Below, piece by piece: positions 49,741 to 61,900 of a DNA stretch of 64,000 nucleotides. The DNA is from Vespa crabro. Its lineage: Eukaryota; Arthropoda; Insecta; Hymenoptera; Vespidae. The notes under the pieces are model-generated. The model made no database searches. It had not been told where the DNA came from and saw only the letters and a program-made list of their open reading frames with translations. Position numbers and translations under genes: made by a program. Position 1 is the stretch's first letter; every line of letters starts with the position of its first letter. The DNA is taken from contig NC_060965.1 in the NCBI RefSeq assembly GCF_910589235.1, positions 6,671,755 through 6,735,754 of the forward strand, read 5' to 3'.

Positions 49741-52104
49741 CTTCACCGATCTTCCTTCCCCCTTACGTGCCTCTACGCTTCAGTGAAATTAAAGTACCGA
49801 GACTGCGAACGTTGTTACACCTGACATCCTGAACATCGCCGTGATAGCACACTCCAACCGAAAATTCTCAGAACGTTCGAAGAAATTCGATTGTGAGAAT
49901 TTATGATTACGATGTTTTCTTTCTTCTTTTTTTGAGGTTATAAAGTATTTAAGAATCTTAGTATATATGCTTTTATTATAACAAACAAAATAATTAAATT
50001 AGATATATAATTGATAGGATAATTAAAAAATTAATTGTAACTAAATAATGTAACGTAATCTAAATGAAGATTGAAATATTTCGAAAAACATATTTTATAG
50101 AATAATCAATAGTTATAACTAAGTAATGTAACATAACCTAAAATGAATATAACAGAAAGAAAAAGAAAAAAATAGAAATATTCAGAGATATTTATTCAAT
50201 AAAATAATTATGATCAGTAGATGTAATTAAATAATATAACATAATCTAAATTAATATTGAAACATTTAGCGATGTGTAATATAATTACCAACATAAATAA
50301 ATCAATTCTTTTTTTCGATTTTTCCCATTTCGTTGGAAGTCAAATGATATTGGAAAACTTCAGCTATTTGTATTACAATGAGAAAAGGTTTTACGAAGAG
50401 AGAGAGAGAAAGAGAGAGAGAGAGAAAGGTAAGTGACACCGAGTTAACAATTGGATACCAAAAGAAAACGTTTCTATCGTTACTTCGAACTTTTCTGTAT
50501 TCCCTTCGCACGTGAACCTACGGTTGAAGCATCTATAATTATTATTGTTCTAAGTGTTGTCAATGCGTGACATAAATACGTTAAAAGAGATAGAAGAATT
50601 CCATTTTTCAAAATCATTCGTGTATGTGTATATGTATACATATGTAATATGTAAATTTAATTAGTTCATATATATATTTCATCGACGAATTAATTTGAAA
50701 TTATTTTCATCTTTTGATTTTTCCCGCCATTTTTGTTACTTTTATAAAGATTCCTGGAACAATGTAACCAATATTTACCGAGAATAGAATAATTTATTTC
50801 GACAAAGGCTCGTTTCGACGATGAACGTCTTTAAGGATTCGGAAATATACATACATACACACATAGACTCGACACGGTACGTGACGACGTTAGTTTCCCA
50901 CAATAAAGGTGTTCGGAATGTGTGTTCACTGATTATCCTCCTTCACGCACGTATATGAGCATCCGCGGGAATGGAATTTTTTTAGAATAACGTTCAAGAA
51001 ACGTTGGTATTTATTCATTTTTAAGAAAAACATTTCTCTTTTCAAATAATAATATTTTTTGTTCTGATCAAATAATTCGATTACGTTTGAATTTTATTTT
51101 TCGTACATAACCCTAATTTTTATCACTTCATAATATTAGAAGCATAAGGAGTTATTTTTTTTATAATTTATACTTATAACGAGGAATAATATTAAATAAA
51201 AAGAGATATAAAACGTTATAAACATCGTATATTATTTGTAATTTCTAATAGATATAAAACGATAGTCACGATAAATAATACATGTATTGCAACCTACGGA
51301 AAATGTTTTTTAATAGCAAGTCATGACACATCAATAGGGGACGCCACATTCCGACGTCTACTGGAATTATGTATCGACCGAGGTAGCATGCTTTTTATAA
51401 GTTCATGACCTAATGCCAATACAATAGAAAATATAATAGTCATTAATTACGTCAGCAACTTTAAATGTATCGATAATCGTGAATTATAATTTCGATTATT
51501 AAGAATCGATAATTTTCGTTCTATTTTTACTTAATCATCTTATTGTTTATTAATTTAATTTTTGTTTTGAAGCTCGATAATTGTTTCTACAATAATTGTA
51601 GATTTACACAATACAATGTGTAATACACGAATAAATAATTATAAAATCTTATTCATTGTAACAAGCACAGATGCGCCACGTGCTGAAGTGTATTTTGTTC
51701 GTTTTTCTTAATAAAAAAACAATCGCGCATCAATAAATTTAAACAATATGAATTAATATAAAAAAATGATAGATCTGTATGACAGAATAATTGTTATTTT
51801 CATAAAAAAAAATGATTGAAAATATCGAAATAAAATATTGTTTGATGATGGTTCAACAATGTCTTCTGAAAGCAAAGTCGTTTTCTGTTCACAAATGTCG
51901 GAAGTACTGCTCGAATAGAATGGAAACTATATAAATCTTTTTTCTTTTATAGGAATAATAAATGATAGTGTTATCGTAAGCAAATAATATAATTTTTCAT
52001 ATGGTGTTAGATAATGTTCGATTGGAACATACATAGAAAATAAATCGGAAAGGCGTATTGTTAAAATAGATGTTTTACCGGAAGTTAAGTATATGGAGAG
52101 GTCT
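49741..52104. other. Region between miR-9a and Hsp90
   Basis: AT-rich and without protein genes. A short GA run lies at about 50399-50426 and a decayed triple repeat at 50037-50280. The last part forms the distal Hsp90 upstream region. Confidence 0.5.
50037..50280. repeat. Three diverged tandem copies
   Basis: A core like TAACTAAATAATGTAACATA followed by ATCTAAAT and GAAATATT recurs at about 50037, 50114 and 50222 in direct orientation, with spacings of about 77 and 108 bp. Confidence 0.7.
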
Positions 52105-52139
52105 CGAATCTTCTAGAATGTTCTAGAATATTCCAGAAT
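52105..52139 (+). promoter_or_regulatory. Heat-shock element, seven perfect pentamers
   Basis: GAA at 52106, 52116, 52126 and 52136 alternates with TTC at 52111, 52121 and 52131. Every position is exactly five bases from the next, giving seven contiguous inverted nGAAn units, the binding site of trimeric heat-shock factor. It lies about 40 bp upstream of the TATA box. Confidence 0.95.
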
Positions 52140-52149
52140 ACAACGAGGG

Positions 52150-52158
52150 TATATAAAA
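52150..52158 (+). promoter_or_regulatory. TATA box of Hsp90
   Basis: TATATAAAA. A start near 52180 (the GCAGCCATTCG region) would be at the usual distance. Confidence 0.85.
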
Positions 52159-52179
52159 CGGTACCCTTACCCGAGCAGC

Positions 52180-52253
52180 CATTCGTTTTGCTCGCTTGAG
52201 TCGATCCTGTGCTATCGTTTTACGAAGTTTCTTCTATCAAGTTTATTAACAAG
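52180..52253 (+). other. Hsp90 noncoding first exon
   Basis: From the predicted start to an AACAAG|GTATTG donor after 52253. The 400-bp intron ends with TTTTAG at 52653, immediately before the ATG. A 5'-UTR intron just before the start codon is the layout of insect hsp83 genes. Confidence 0.75.
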
Positions 52254-52653
52254 GTATTGAATTTTTTTATATTAAATATAACGAGAAAATTTATAATCAT
52301 TGTATCTTCTTTTTTTACTTGTTACAACAATCTTTTTCATAATTACTATGAAATTCAAATATTGACTTGCCAAACGCTTCTTAACGTGAACGGTTCATTT
52401 TAGTTTTTTATTTTACTCGAAATCGAAGGAAAAATGTTTGCTCTTTTCTTTTAATCCATTTTTAAATCAAGAGATAATATATCTCGTTCAATATAAAAAG
52501 AAAATATTTTATTAATTAAATTAAATTATTTAATTTTTCGCGTCAGTCACATGTTTCAATGTGTAAGAATATATAATTTTATTATTTTATTTCATATTAT
52601 TAATTTTCTTTGTTACTTAAAATCTGTATTAATAATTATTTTATTAATTTTAG

Positions 52654-54813
52654 ATGGCAGAACAAATGGAAACCGACGGAGAATTAGAAACTTTTGCTTT
52701 CCAAGCAGAGATTGCACAGCTTATGTCTCTGATCATTAACACATTTTATTCGAATAAGGAAATTTTCTTAAGAGAACTTATTTCGAATTCTAGTGATGCT
52801 CTCGATAAAATTCGTTACGAATCTCTAACAGACCCATCTAAACTGGACAGTGGTAAAGAATTATATATCAAAATCATTCCAAATGAAAATGATGGAACTC
52901 TGACTATTATTGATACTGGAATTGGTATGACCAAAGCTGATTTAGTTAATAACCTTGGTACGATTGCTAAATCCGGTACCAAGGCATTCATGGAAGCTCT
53001 TCAAGCTGGAGCTGATATTTCTATGATCGGTCAATTTGGTGTTGGTTTTTATTCTGCTTACTTAGTAGCGGATAAGGTAACTGTTGTTTCTAAGAGCAAT
53101 GATGACGAACAGTACTTATGGGAATCCAGTGCTGGAGGCTCATTTACTGTTAGACGTGATACTGGAGAACCTTTAGGACGTGGTACAAAGATCATCCTTC
53201 ATATAAAGGAAGATCAATCTGAGTACCTCAAAGAACTTAAAATCAAGGAAATTGTAAAGAAGCACTCTCAATTCATTGGCTATCCCATTAAATTAGTTGT
53301 ACAGAAGGAACGTGAAAAAGAATTGAGTGAAGATGAGGATGAAGTTGAGGAAGAAAAGAAAGAAGATGAAGAAGGAAAACCAAAGATTGAAGATGTAGGT
53401 GAAGATAAGGAAGAGGAAGATAAAGAAAAGAAAAAGAAAAAGAAGACTATAAAAGAAAAATATTCCGAAGATGAGGAATTGAACAAAACTAAACCAATAT
53501 GGACACGTAACGCAGATGACATTGCACAGGAGGAATACGGAGAATTTTATAAGTCATTAACTAATGATTGGGAAGATCATCTAGCTGTCAAACATTTCTC
53601 CGTGGAAGGACAATTAGAATTCAGGGCATTGCTCTTTGTTCCTCGCCGTATGCCATTTGACTTATTTGAAAATAAGAAAAGAAAGAACAACATCAAGTTA
53701 TATGTACGCAGAGTATTTATAATGGATAATTGCGAAGAATTAATCCCAGAGTACCTGAATTTCATTAAGGGTGTAGTTGATAGTGAAGATTTGCCATTAA
53801 ATATCTCTCGTGAGATGTTACAGCAAAACAAAATTCTTAAGGTTATTAGAAAGAATCTTGTTAAGAAATGTCTAGAACTTTTTGAAGAATTAACGGAAGA
53901 TAAGGATTCTTATAAGAAGTTCTATGAACAATTTAGCAAGAACATTAAATTAGGTATTCATGAAGATAGTACCAATCGCAGCAAATTAGCAGATTTATTG
54001 AGGTATCATACTTCTGCATCTGGAGATGAAGCTTGCTCTCTAAAGGATTATGTTGGTAGGATGAAAGAGAACCAAAAACATATCTACTTTATTACTGGAG
54101 AAAGCAAAGACCAAGTTGCAAATAGTTCTTTTGTAGAACGTGTCAAAAAACGTGGTTTTGAAGTAGTATATATGACAGAGCCTATTGATGAATATGTTGT
54201 CCAACAATTGAAGGAATTTGATGGAAAACAGCTGGTATCTGTAACTAAAGAAGGTTTAGAACTTCCAGAAGACGAAGAAGAGAAGAAAAAAAGAGAGGAG
54301 GATAAAGCTAAATTCGAAAACTTATGCAAAGTTATGAAGACCATTCTTGATAATAAAGTAGAAAAAGTTGTGGTATCGAACAGATTGGTTGATTCTCCAT
54401 GCTGTATTGTTACGTCTCAGTATGGTTGGACCGCTAATATGGAAAGGATAATGAAGGCGCAAGCGCTTCGCGATACTTCAACCATGGGATATATGGCTGC
54501 GAAGAAACATCTGGAAATTAATCCAGATCATTCAATTATTGAAACTTTACGTCAAAAGGCTGAAGCTGACAAAAATGATAAAGCTGTAAAAGATCTGGTT
54601 ATACTTTTATTTGAAACTGCATTACTTTCATCTGGTTTTACATTAGATGAGCCACAGGTGCATGCTTCTAGAATTTATAGAATGATTAAGCTAGGTCTTG
54701 GCATTGATGAAGATGATTCAATGCAAGAAGAACAGAAAATAGTGGATGAAGTAGTCCCTCAAGTAGAAAGTAATGAAGCAGAGGATGCATCCCGAATGGA
54801 AGAAGTTGATTAA
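52654..54813 (+). CDS. Hsp83: Cytosolic Hsp90 (Hsp83)
   Basis: ATP-dependent chaperone that matures kinases, steroid receptors and other clients in the cytosol. Uninterrupted 719-codon exon, the standard length. The N-terminal GHKL ATPase domain (about 1-210) carries the family signature YSNKEIFLRE, the DTGIGMTKADLVNNLG lid region and GQFGVGFYSAYLV. A charged linker (about residues 223-275) is rich in Glu, Asp and Lys. The middle domain includes LNISREMLQQNKILKVIRKN. The C-terminal MEEVD binds TPR co-chaperones and marks the cytosolic form; there is no signal peptide or KDEL. The heat-shock element, TATA box and 5'-UTR intron indicate stress induction. Downstream lie AATAAA signals. The identity is certain. 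Confidence 0.99.
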   Translation: MAEQMETDGELETFAFQAEIAQLMSLIINTFYSNKEIFLRELISNSSDALDKIRYESLTDPSKLDSGKELYIKIIPNENDGTLTIIDTGIGMTKADLVNNLGTIAKSGTKAFMEALQAGADISMIGQFGVGFYSAYLVADKVTVVSKSNDDEQYLWESSAGGSFTVRRDTGEPLGRGTKIILHIKEDQSEYLKELKIKEIVKKHSQFIGYPIKLVVQKEREKELSEDEDEVEEEKKEDEEGKPKIEDVGEDKEEEDKEKKKKKKTIKEKYSEDEELNKTKPIWTRNADDIAQEEYGEFYKSLTNDWEDHLAVKHFSVEGQLEFRALLFVPRRMPFDLFENKKRKNNIKLYVRRVFIMDNCEELIPEYLNFIKGVVDSEDLPLNISREMLQQNKILKVIRKNLVKKCLELFEELTEDKDSYKKFYEQFSKNIKLGIHEDSTNRSKLADLLRYHTSASGDEACSLKDYVGRMKENQKHIYFITGESKDQVANSSFVERVKKRGFEVVYMTEPIDEYVVQQLKEFDGKQLVSVTKEGLELPEDEEEKKKREEDKAKFENLCKVMKTILDNKVEKVVVSNRLVDSPCCIVTSQYGWTANMERIMKAQALRDTSTMGYMAAKKHLEINPDHSIIETLRQKAEADKNDKAVKDLVILLFETALLSSGFTLDEPQVHASRIYRMIKLGLGIDEDDSMQEEQKIVDEVVPQVESNEAEDASRMEEVD

Positions 54814-56362
54814 ATATAAAACACGATATATACAGATATGACATATGTCATTGTTATAGAAAGACTGTTCGAATCAAAGAGAAATCTTATTATCCCTCTT
54901 TGATCCATTTACCACGTTTTATGTGGTCACTTACACCAGACATCTTTTTTTGTAACATACTTTTGTCACTTAATTTATCATTCCTCTCTTATGTATGTTA
55001 AGTTAAAAATAATAAAATTACCAACGAAATAAACCCTCGTGTATTTTCTATCTATTCATTGTTTTTTTAAATTAAAAAGTATAGTTAAATAAATTCATTC
55101 ATTTTAAATTATTAGTTATTTAAATACATTGTTATGCTAACTACTTATTGTTTTTAATTACATTTTAACACTACTTATTGTTTTTAATAATATTTTTAAT
55201 TGAGTTTCTTTTACAGTTAATTGATAATAATGTAAAGATTAAAAATTTTACTTTGTTTTAATTTCTTTTGGCGTAAAAGACATTAAACTTTACATTAAAG
55301 TAACATGAAAAATGTAAAATAAGACAATTTTAAAGAATTTAGATAATAATTAAAATTCTACAACAATTATTTATAAATACGAATATTTATTTAAGAATAG
55401 AGGTGAAATGAATGGGAAAATAAATTGGATATGAAAATCATTTTAGGCTATAACATAAATAACAACAAAGAAGTGAAAATTCGAACTTTGTTAGGTTATG
55501 AAGCCATTTTTTTATTATATTTTGTCAAATCAATATCGTAATCAAGGTCATGCTTATTCAATTTAATAATCAATTATTTTGATTAATTTACATTTATTTA
55601 AACTATTTATAATAATTCTTTCGATTATCTAACAATTATTTAAGATAAACACTATAAAGTATTCAATTAGTTATTAATGATTAAATAAAAATAACTTATG
55701 ATAATTAAGTTAGTATAATTGTTAAACAATAGCTCAGTTGTTTAAATACTTCATAGTTATTAATGCACGTTGGATATAAAGTAATTTTTATTCAATTTCT
55801 TTTTTACATTGAAATTTTAATTTTACATTGTTGGCCAGTGTTGTAACACAAAACACATAGGTAATTTTAACAGTTGCTAGTCAATTTTTTATTCAATTTG
55901 AAAAAATGGATATCGTTGGCTATAATTAATAAATGCAATTTTATGTATATTACTATATATATAAATTGGATTTTTGAAAGCATTAACCTTCGAATGGTGA
56001 GACTCTGGTAATCGATATTATTTCTAGTATAATATATATCACGTATACAAGGAGTAACAAAGCATTGTTACATGTAATCCTGATCATGAATTAGTTTTTA
56101 AGCAAAGGCCCATGATAATTAACTATCTTTTTCTTTGTTTGCCTTCTTACAAGATATATATTAAATTATAAATAATATCAAACTAATATCTGCTTCAAAT
56201 AGCTAGAGCATTAGAAAGTATTAGAAAAGTCATTAGTTCTTAGTTGTTTTCCTTCTTACTTACTCATTTTTTTCATTGTTTCCTCTCTTTATTGATGTTT
56301 TTTGTGTTTAAGAAAGATATCTATAGCTACATAGATCTATTTATGATACAGTTGTAGTTTGG

Positions 56363-56394
<32 letters not shown>

Positions 56395-57471
56395 TAGATG
56401 GTTTTATGAAATGTTTATAATTTATATTATGAAAGTTAATTATAAGAATTAATACAAAAATTGTTTAATTCTAGATTTTAATAATAAAAAACATTTAGTT
56501 ATAAATAGTTATTAATAAGTACTTATTTATAAATAATTATTGTTATTTAATTGTAAATAGTTATAATCTATTATAAATATTAATATGAGTTATTAATATG
56601 AATTTTAATTCATCGATTATTGGGTTATTAATTATATAGAACATTGACTTAGATTTTCATATGAGAGTACAGAAAGCCATTCGATTGCATGAAGGTAGGC
56701 CATAAAATTGATCATCTTTTTTATATTTAATTCCAACTTATAATAAATTTATTGAAAAGACATTAAATAAGATTAATTTTTTTTTATATACATGCATTCG
56801 ATCAAATAGTATGTATAAAATTTCTCTTATATTACTTTTAGTATAGTACGTTTGTAAAAAATTACAATTATATATTTAATATATACTACAATTAAATAAC
56901 TTATATGTAGTTTGTGTTATGATGATATATTTTGTTTGTCTTCTTACTTACATTATATGCTTTCTACATATTACAAGTGATATGGTGGAACTAGTGACAT
57001 GTTAAGCAGGGAAGATTTTCAATTGATGAATATAAACGTATGAAATTTATTTTGATTAAAAATAAAATTATTAGGATGAAGATAGAAAATTTTGCATAAA
57101 TTAATAAATCGTAAAATGACGAATTGGGACATGTAATATATTTTTAATTGGAGTAAAAAATAATTGATTTATTTATTCTTTTATTAGAAGAGAAGTGAGA
57201 AATCTTTGTGACCAGTTAATTCGTCCTCCCTGATTAACAGAAAGTATATATAGTGTATTATATTTATATTTAGGATATTTATTTATATATATAAGTACTA
57301 TATATTGCATAATTTGTTTTTGTTTTTAAATGTTTCGTTTTAATCATGGCGCGTTAAAAATGCGCAAGTATATGAGCGCCATCTATTTATCATTCTGGAA
57401 AGAATGTCTATCATTCTCTGTACGGATAAAGTTAGTTCTTCTATCATACGTATACGTTTTATATAAAAATT
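54814..57471. other. Intergenic, Hsp90 to KGD4
   Basis: Very AT-rich, with a (TA)n run at 56366-56391 and no gene seen. Just upstream of KGD4 a GCGCCATCTA motif (57376-57385) resembles an insect CTCF core in reverse and, with GGCGCG at about 57353, forms a GC-rich knot that may be the KGD4 promoter. Confidence 0.5.
55011..55033 (+). terminator. Hsp90 poly(A) signals
   Basis: AATAAA at 55011-55016 and again at 55028-55033, about 200 nt after the stop codon. Confidence 0.75.
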
Positions 57472-58136
57472 ATGATGGCAAGCAAAGGATGGAAGGTTAG
57501 TATTTAGATATATTCTTCTTTAACTGAAATAATGAATGACAGAACATAATAAACGTGCAAGATGGTCAATTAAGTAGAAATTTTTGGCCGTAAAATTCTT
57601 CCCTTTTAGGTCGTACGACCCCATGTGCCACTGATAAAGTTTCGTAAAGGAGGTTTAAATAGAGGTAACACGAAGAGAATTGTTATGTATACTCTTAAAT
57701 AATGAAGTGAAATTGTCGTTATTGGTTAGTAAACGTAGGTGCGAGTGCGGCTCCATCTGCGGCTTCAGGGACTGCATCAGCTACTGGACGTGCAACTGGA
57801 CCCCAGGTAATCGTTTTGCCAACTATAGATGATATTCATCTACCATCAAGATTTCATCGGCGACCTATCGACGAGAAAGAAATTGAGTATATTAATGTAA
57901 GTCTCGTGATTTACCTGCAAATAACAAAATAAATTTCATACATAAATGTTACATAAACCTGTTCAAGTTATGTAAGATTATTTTTAATGATTATTTTTTC
58001 CTTTTCTATCAAAACAAATTCTACAATGAAAACTAAAAATACTTTATACGTGAAACGAGGAATTTCTATTTTCGTAGTTTAATGATCATTCTTTTTTCTT
58101 TTTTTCTTCTTTTTTCAGCGTGGCGGACCGGAATAA
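57472..58136 (+). CDS. KGD4: KGD4 / MRPS36, 2-oxoglutarate dehydrogenase adaptor
   Basis: Small mitochondrial protein first named ribosomal protein S36 and later assigned to the 2-oxoglutarate dehydrogenase complex, where it tethers E3 to the E2 core. Four small exons: 57472-57495, 57610-57664, 57739-57896 and 58119-58136, phases consistent, 84 residues (human 103). The N-terminus MMASKGWKVVRPHVPLIKFR matches the family's KPHTPLIRF element. The middle is Ala/Ser/Thr-rich and shorter than in vertebrates. The end, RRPIDEKEIEYINRGGPE, matches the conserved C-terminus including the final RGGPE. The last coding exon is only six codons with stop, so simple ORF scans miss the gene. An AATAAA is at 58236-58241. 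Confidence 0.92.
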
Positions 58137-58964
58137 TCGTGTTTAAAAATTGATTAGGAAAGCGTTTAAATTTTAGATCACCGTTCGTTGTTCATTTTCG
58201 TAAATTGACTTTTGTTTGGTATACGGTATTGTCTAAATAAATGAACGTAATAGAAAATTAATGAATCATAAAAAAGGATGTAGAATTTCTCTTAGCCATC
58301 TATCGGACAAGGTCTCCTCACAATACACATTTATGTGACATTGCCAGGACCTGCTATTTCTAGAATATCTTTCGCTTCATTGCTGTACCGACTAATGCTC
58401 GTTACTCAGTCGAAGCGAAAGTACTAACCACAAAAGCGTATTTTGGCGTCTAAATATATGTAATTTATTCAATGTAATAATCAATAAAATCAATCAAAAA
58501 ATAAATTCGCATTGAGAACATATTTTCCCAATGAGCAAGAATAAATGAAACGATTGAAAATAAATTTGGAATGTTGAATTTGTCGTTACTCGTTAAATAT
58601 AAATTGGATCAAAAAATTGTTTTTTTTTTTCCCAAATCCAACGAAAAATCATATAACATATAAAAGCTTCGATGTGGTCGATACCTGACGGTACGATCGG
58701 TAAAAAAAAATATTTTTTATTTGAAAATGTGATTACGTCAGAATGTTCGTTTTGAAGCAGGTGCCTAAGTTTATCGATGCTTCCCTATACCATGACAGAA
58801 ATAGCAGACGACAGTGCGCTCGGCTGCGCAGCGAACGACGACGACGACGACGTCCATCCATCCGCAAACAAGTACTGGATGTGATTAACGGAGGTTCATA
58901 ATCGTGTCATAGTTTATCGAAATCGCGAAATTAATATACACGAACGACGTAATCGATACGAAAA
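58137..58964. promoter_or_regulatory. KGD4 3' end and RIC3 upstream region
   Basis: After the KGD4 poly(A) signal there is a perfect 10-bp inverted repeat, CTTTCGCTTC at 58369-58378 and its complement at 58412-58421. Closer to RIC3, a CpG-rich stretch (58800-58865) with a GAC trinucleotide run is the likely promoter or 5' UTR. Confidence 0.45.
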
Positions 58965-61900
58965 ATGTCTGAGATAACAGATTTTGGTCCAAGAAAAACG
59001 ATTTTTATATTGGCTATTGTGGCTGGATGCTTTGCGGTATTGTGGCCAAAAATCTTTTATCCCATGCTCACAGCTTCTGTCAATTCACATCATTCGTCTT
59101 CTGATGGTAAGTTTATAAATAAAAATTCAAATGATATGTTAATGAAAATTAATTTATCATCGCGAAACGATATTTCTATGTTATTGCACGTGTAAGATCT
59201 TTTTATGATTAGATAAATATTATTATATCATACTTCGTATCGTGTTAGACATTATGAAACGAATGATTTTAAATATGTAGTTAAGAAAATTCTTCCCATG
59301 TTGTATACCGAATGAATATTTATTAGCATGCTGTGAAGTATTATTCGAAAGCGATGTTACTGCTTTGGACATTATGCAAGAAATGTGTCAAAATATATTG
59401 AGACATCATCAAGTTGATCCACGAGTGAAAGATGCTTTTAAAACTAGCAAAATGGCACCACAAATTGCTAATTTATGTAAGGATGAAGTTTTGGCAAGAT
59501 GTGGGATAGATTTGTCAATCTTTCTGGCGGAAAAGGAACGTCTTGGAAAAACTTCTAAACAAGTTTTGGAAGAAATTAGATCATTCAATAGTTCTATATG
59601 CCTTAAAATGAATTTTGGTATTCCGTTATCACAGTTGGGAATACCACATCTTATAAGATATCACATCTTAATGCCCCATAGTAATTATAAATATTTTTCA
59701 ATGATTTTACTAACATTATTTCTTAAGAAATAACTAATTCATTAATTGGATTGAGTTATAAAAATAAATGATTAACAAAATTTTTTAATAATTTTTATAA
59801 TTTTGAGAAATAACAAAAAATATCGTAATTGTATTAAACACTATTCAGGATGAAATAGAATGTATATGCATGTCTATAATGTTACTCATGTTATATATAT
59901 GGATCATCGGATATATATGGAAGACAGACTTAAATCATTTATCCTTCTTTGGCATTTTGCCAGAAAAACAAGCATGATGGTTAGGGTACAAGGCTTGGAT
60001 TGCTATAATAGTTTCAAATACATTTATATGATGACCTCTTCCTGGATTCTAATATGTTACAAAGTAATATATTATTATTTTTGTTTTATATTACTAATAA
60101 TTATAATGATATAATATAGGATTATTTGATTTTATTATTTGATTATATGCTTGTGAGTGTGTAAACATCTAATTACATTTGTAAAAATTCGAATTAATGT
60201 ATGGTTAATATATTAATGATAATGAAAAAAATAAAAATATTTATTTTAATTTAGTTACTCTAAGGCAAGAAAGACGTACTCCACCTCATGCAGGAGGTCT
60301 TCATCCAGCATTAAGGGAACGTGGAAGAACTATACCTATTTCGCACATTGTACCAAAAATAGTAGACAGACCTGATCATGTAATGCCAAAAATGAGACCA
60401 CCTATGGGAGGTGCTGGTCATGTAGTACCAGCACCAAAAGGAAATGGAACTATGGGAGTTATTATGCCCCTCTATACATTAGGCATTGTGTTGTTCTTTT
60501 TGTATACTATTGTTAAGGTAATATTTATTTTTCTTTTCATTAAAAATAATGATAAAGTAATGTACTCTTATTTAAAGTATCTTTTGATTTTAAAACATTT
60601 TAGGTATTGAGGAAGAACTCTGATAGTGAGATTATCTCAGAATATCCAGGAGCAGCTGCTGAGAAAGAATTTCGAAAAATGGTATTTAATCCAGATTTAC
60701 TTGCTAGCGCAATGACAGGAGGTACAATGCATTATCAAAAAGAACAATCCCCATATAAACCTGCACCAACTATAGAGGAATTGAATAATCGTAAGTTTTT
60801 TATTTTTTTATGAAGATGCTAATCATTTTGCATTATTATTATTGTACCATTTTCCTCCGAAAGCTAATTTCTTTGAAAGGATAATTAGAGTTAAGGTATA
60901 TGTTTCCTTGGGTATCTAAAAAGAATTTTAAATGGTGTTGCATGATGCAAGGTTTGCACAATTAGAACACACACGTATTTTATACAATAGGTATAAAATA
61001 GGTTGCAAAATATAATTTGAAACACTTGAAATTATTGTAAGTACGTGTATTTACTCTCTGAACCGATTTGATAATGTTCTACATGCTGGAACACAAGAAG
61101 CGGCAGGAGACATAGAGATAGATCAGCTGAGACGTCGTTTGGACGAGACGGAAGCAGCCATGGAAAGAATTGTTGTTCAGATGGGCAACATATCACGTTC
61201 AGTGATGCATAGCCCAAGCTCACAGCCAGAAATCAAGGTTTAATAGATTAATTTTGAAGCAAACTACATTTTCAGTTTCCTAGTCCTTAGAAATGTGCAC
61301 GTTGCTGTGTTCTGATTGCGTTTCAAGCTTTACCCATCCCAATGTGCGTTATAAACTATGTAAATTTAATATAAAACTTTATATTCAGTATATAGCTTTT
61401 GATAAATATAAATGAGTGTGGATAACAGTTGTCAAAATTATCAAATAGTCAATTGGACATTTAAGTTCTATTAAAATATATATTTATATTTAAAAAAATT
61501 GAGTGTAATTTCTATTATAAATATCGTAATGTAAGACGAATAGGGTAAATAAATTTATAGTGTATCTTTTTACCTTTTGAGTAGTAGATGGGGCTCCAAA
61601 GTCCAATGGCCTGGCAGGGGTCAATCACTGTTCTAAGGTATATCACTTACTGCCATGATGATTCCTAACATGAGTAACCAAGAGTTTGTGAAAAAATTGT
61701 TGTTCCTTTGCATATTTTACCTGTAATAAGAATATGATCTTATTAAAAATTGTTTAGGCTTCAATATATCTTTAATCCTTGTTTAATGTTTGATATACAA
61801 AGTAGATTACATTGTATTTTCTCCTTAAATTGCACTCGAATAAAATTAGTGATATCATAGTTCTTAATTGATTTTTCATAGTAAAAATGTAATTACAATA

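Noticed and set aside
59365..59733. Stand-alone small gene ending at 59733
   Set aside because: The frame is better explained as a RIC3 cassette exon ending at the 59680 donor; the residues after it are AT-rich read-through.
59860..60114. 84-codon + frame in the RIC3 intron
   Set aside because: Lies between the cassette exon and the next RIC3 exon, has no splice support, and has AT-rich Ile/Tyr/Met composition.
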